Assembly (NCBI GenBank): GCA_017623505.1
Contig: JAGAOZ010000021.1
Location: 1 to 64,000 of the forward strand
Origin: Alistipes sp.
Lineage (GTDB): Bacteria; Bacteroidota; Bacteroidia; Bacteroidales; Rikenellaceae
DNA length: 64,000 bases
Reading direction: 5' to 3'
Of this stretch, positions 62,746 through 64,000 are shown in pieces. A model generated the notes under the pieces. That model was given only the letters and a program-made list of their open reading frames with translations, was not told where the DNA came from and did not search any database. The first letter of the stretch is position 1. Each line of letters starts with the position of its first letter. The translations under genes were made by a program, and so were the position numbers.

Positions 62746-62805
62746 GCCGAGCTTTAGCGAGGTGAAGCGGGAATACCATTGAGAATAAATATCTTTTATT
62801 CCCGC

Positions 62806-62904
62806 AACCCCTATACATCACTCCTTATCAGCACACAAGGCGAGCGAGCCGAGAGGCTTCGATTTTTTGTGTGGCAGGGAGGGTGCTTGCACACTCACAG
62901 ACAC
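62806..62904. other. Spacer between duplicated element and tRNA terminator
   Basis: 99 bases with a GAGCGAGCCGAGAGGCTTCG stretch that echoes the tRNA variable arm and no gene. Confidence 0.4.
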
Positions 62905-62937
62905 AAAAAAAACGAACAACGGTAAAACCGTTGCTCG
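62905..62937 (-). terminator. Terminator of tRNA-Leu
   Basis: CGAACAACGGT (62913-62923) pairs with ACCGTTGCTCG (62927-62937); the A-run at 62905-62912 is a T-run on the minus strand. Confidence 0.9.
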
Positions 62938-62950
62938 CCTCAAAATTTCG

Positions 62951-63032
62951 TGCGGATAAAGGGACTCGAACCCCCACGCCTCTCGGCATCAGATCCTAAG
63001 TCTGACGTGGCTACCAATTACACCATATCCGC
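62951..63032 (-). tRNA. tRNA-Leu(UAG)
   Basis: 82 nucleotides. Acceptor stem GCGGATA/TATCCGC with discriminator A; the anticodon stem-loop CAGACTTAGGATCTG carries anticodon TAG; a type-II variable arm CCGAGAGGCG and a T-loop GGTTCGAGTCC are present. CCA is not encoded. A TATCTTTG element at 63066-63073 on the minus strand is a likely -7 promoter. Confidence 0.95.
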
Positions 63033-63147
63033 ATAGAATCCTCAAAGCTCGCTGCTTTGATGCGACAAAGATAGTAATTTTTTAGTTAATATATCACATT
63101 TGTACCAAAAATCTCTTTCCCGTCGGCTAACAATGGCTATCAAGACG

Positions 63148-63714
63148 CTATCTGAGTACTATCTTGCCGCCCGAAAGACTCTCGACGATGGCAAGACTCT
63201 CGACGTGGAGTCCCTTCTCACGCAGTATGTTTCCGCCCGTCTGAAAACCCTTCTCAATGAGAAATCCCATACCGACACACTCTGCTCCTGCTTTGCGTAT
63301 GAGCTCCAGCACCCCCATAGCCGCATTGCCATTGGCTAAGAAGTCGTCGATAAAGAGCACCCGTTCGCCGGCACGTAGGTAGTCGCCCGATACGCAGATG
63401 TCGTAGTCGCGGTTCTTGGTGAATGAGAATACTTTTGTCGTGAGCATACCCTCCATCGTTGAGGGCTTATTTTTCTTGGCGAAGACCACCGGCAGCTGCA
63501 TACGGCAGCCCACCATTATCGCTGGGGCTATGCCACTTGCCTCGACGGTGAGTATCTTTGTTGGCTGCTCTGCTTCGAAGCGGCGTGCCAACTCCTCTGC
63601 CATAGCCTCCATCAGCTGAGGGTCCATCTGGTGGTTGATGAAATTATCCACTTTGAGTATACCCTCACCCACGCAGCGACCATCGCTCAAAATCCTATCT
63701 TTTAATCTCTGCAT
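63148..63714 (-). CDS. xpt: Xanthine phosphoribosyltransferase
   Basis: 188 residues from the ATG at 63714 (MQRLKDRIL). The sequence [42 protein letters not shown] and [18 protein letters not shown] (PRPP-binding loop) match Xpt of the Bacillus type closely. It salvages xanthine to XMP. No purine-riboswitch-like fold was seen in the 62-base gap before it; a terminator from aspA lies there. Confidence 0.94.
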   Translation of the reverse strand: MQRLKDRILSDGRCVGEGILKVDNFINHQMDPQLMEAMAEELARRFEAEQPTKILTVEASGIAPAIMVGCRMQLPVVFAKKNKPSTMEGMLTTKVFSFTKNRDYDICVSGDYLRAGERVLFIDDFLANGNAAMGVLELIRKAGAECVGMGFLIEKGFQTGGNILREKGLHVESLAIVESLSGGKIVLR

Positions 63715-63731
63715 ACTATTTTTTATAAGAA

Positions 63732-63763
63732 GAGCACAGACATTCGAGATAGTGTCTGTGCTC
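63732..63763 (-). terminator. Terminator between aspA and xpt
   Basis: A perfect 11-bp stem GAGCACAGACA (63732-63742) with TGTCTGTGCTC (63753-63763), then T-rich sequence on the minus strand. Expression of xpt by read-through or a promoter hidden in this gap is not resolved. Confidence 0.85.
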
Positions 63764-63776
63764 ACTGTTTGTTCAT

Positions 63777-64000
63777 CTATCGACGTGGCTTGATATCGAG
63801 CTTCACGGGACGAATCATATTCTCTGGCGAGAGTATTGTGTCCAGCTCCTCCTTTGTCAGTACGCCGTGCTGGAGTACCAAGTCGTATACGCTACCGCCC
63901 GTTTCAAGAGCCTCCTTAGCTATCTTTGTCGAGTTCTTGTAGCCGATTATTGGGTTGAGGGCTGTGACAATACCGATACTGTTACGCACATAACCCTGGC
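63777..64000 (-). CDS. aspA: Aspartate ammonia-lyase, C-terminal part
   Basis: The gene runs off the window edge; only about 73 residues are visible. [31 protein letters not shown] and [15 protein letters not shown] match the end of AspA (aspartase/fumarase superfamily). It deaminates aspartate to fumarate. Fumarase C is a less likely relative since its ends differ. The start lies outside the window. Confidence 0.9.
   Translation of the reverse strand, partial: QGYVRNSIGIVTALNPIIGYKNSTKIAKEALETGGSVYDLVLQHGVLTKEELDTILSPENMIRPVKLDIKPRR

Larger units (their letters stand above)
62656..62759. mobile_element. 104-bp palindromic insertion made of tRNA 3' end and terminator
   Basis: It contains the last 23 bases of tRNA-Leu (62723-62745), an inverted imperfect copy of it (62670-62690), and a terminator hairpin AAAGAGCAGA/TCTGCTCTTT (62695-62720) between them. 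It has no coding capacity. Confidence 0.6.
62459..62805 (+). repeat. Duplicated element, copy B with a 104-bp insertion
   Basis: Offset 281 bases from copy A. The same sequence is interrupted at 62656-62759. The terminal hairpin is GCGGGAATA/TATTCCCGC, a compensatory T-A to C-G change relative to copy A. Confidence 0.85.

Noticed and set aside
62217..62782. Two open frames that both begin MRADRKVKEVAHN
   Set aside because: The shared peptide follows from the duplicated DNA. There is no ribosome site, no family match and copy B is broken by an insertion.
63715..63776. A purine riboswitch before xpt
   Set aside because: The 62-base gap holds only an 11-bp terminator hairpin; the conserved purine-aptamer core is absent.

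Overview
The window looks like chromosomal DNA of a Bacteroidales bacterium, most likely of the Alistipes/Rikenellaceae type. The grounds are promoters of the Bacteroidota form (TTTG, about 20 bases, TAnnTTTG), many small secreted or lipoprotein families typical of that phylum (DUF4465, DUF3078, SbsA-type Ig lipoproteins), and mqnA of the futalosine route to menaquinone. The genus is inference; the phylum is well supported.

Layout. 0.1-13.4 kb is mostly minus-strand housekeeping: a tight holB-folK-lipoprotein-lipoprotein-outer-membrane-protein run, dut with a lipid-linked-sugar flippase, a DUF4465 lipoprotein with an amidohydrolase and rdgB, and a NatAB-like ABC exporter. 13.4-23.2 kb is a compact plus-strand phage-derived cassette of ten genes: structural proteins, a Clp-type prohead protease with a scaffold-like tail, candidate capsid, candidate portal, adaptor, holin and lysis-type protein. 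No terminase, integrase, replication or tape-measure gene is visible. 23.4-33.5 kb holds mqnA, corA, a hipBA toxin-antitoxin pair, sppA, secreted proteins, an ECF sigma factor and, behind it, an unlisted 45-residue acidic protein. 33.5-38.9 kb is accessory: repeat-filled spacers around a cluster of small paralogous secreted proteins. 38.9-57.8 kb returns to core functions: a sugar-kinase-like protein, a secreted EEP-family phosphatase/nuclease, trhA, an MsbA-like exporter, nrnA, two S41 peptidases, nth, a glycosyltransferase, a PcrA/UvrD helicase, rbfA and nfo. 58.5-64 kb has an SPFH/GYF/zinc-ribbon operon, a duplicated element interrupted by a tRNA-derived insertion, tRNA-Leu(UAG), xpt and the 3' end of aspA.

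Two things stand out. First, nearly every long intergenic gap is built from the same small set of repeat modules. One of them is a 40-44 bp palindrome present in twelve complete copies, whose ends are constant while its central hairpin changes in a compensatory way (CTTGTG/CACAAG, CTAACC/GGTTAG, CTCAC/GTGAG, CTCGC/GCGAG, CTGC/GCAG). All twelve face the same way. Second, the phage-derived cassette carries head, tail-like and lysis genes but no visible packaging or integration gene. This fits a domesticated particle, a satellite that borrows a packaging motor, or a remnant.

All family assignments were made by reading motifs by eye; no database search was run.
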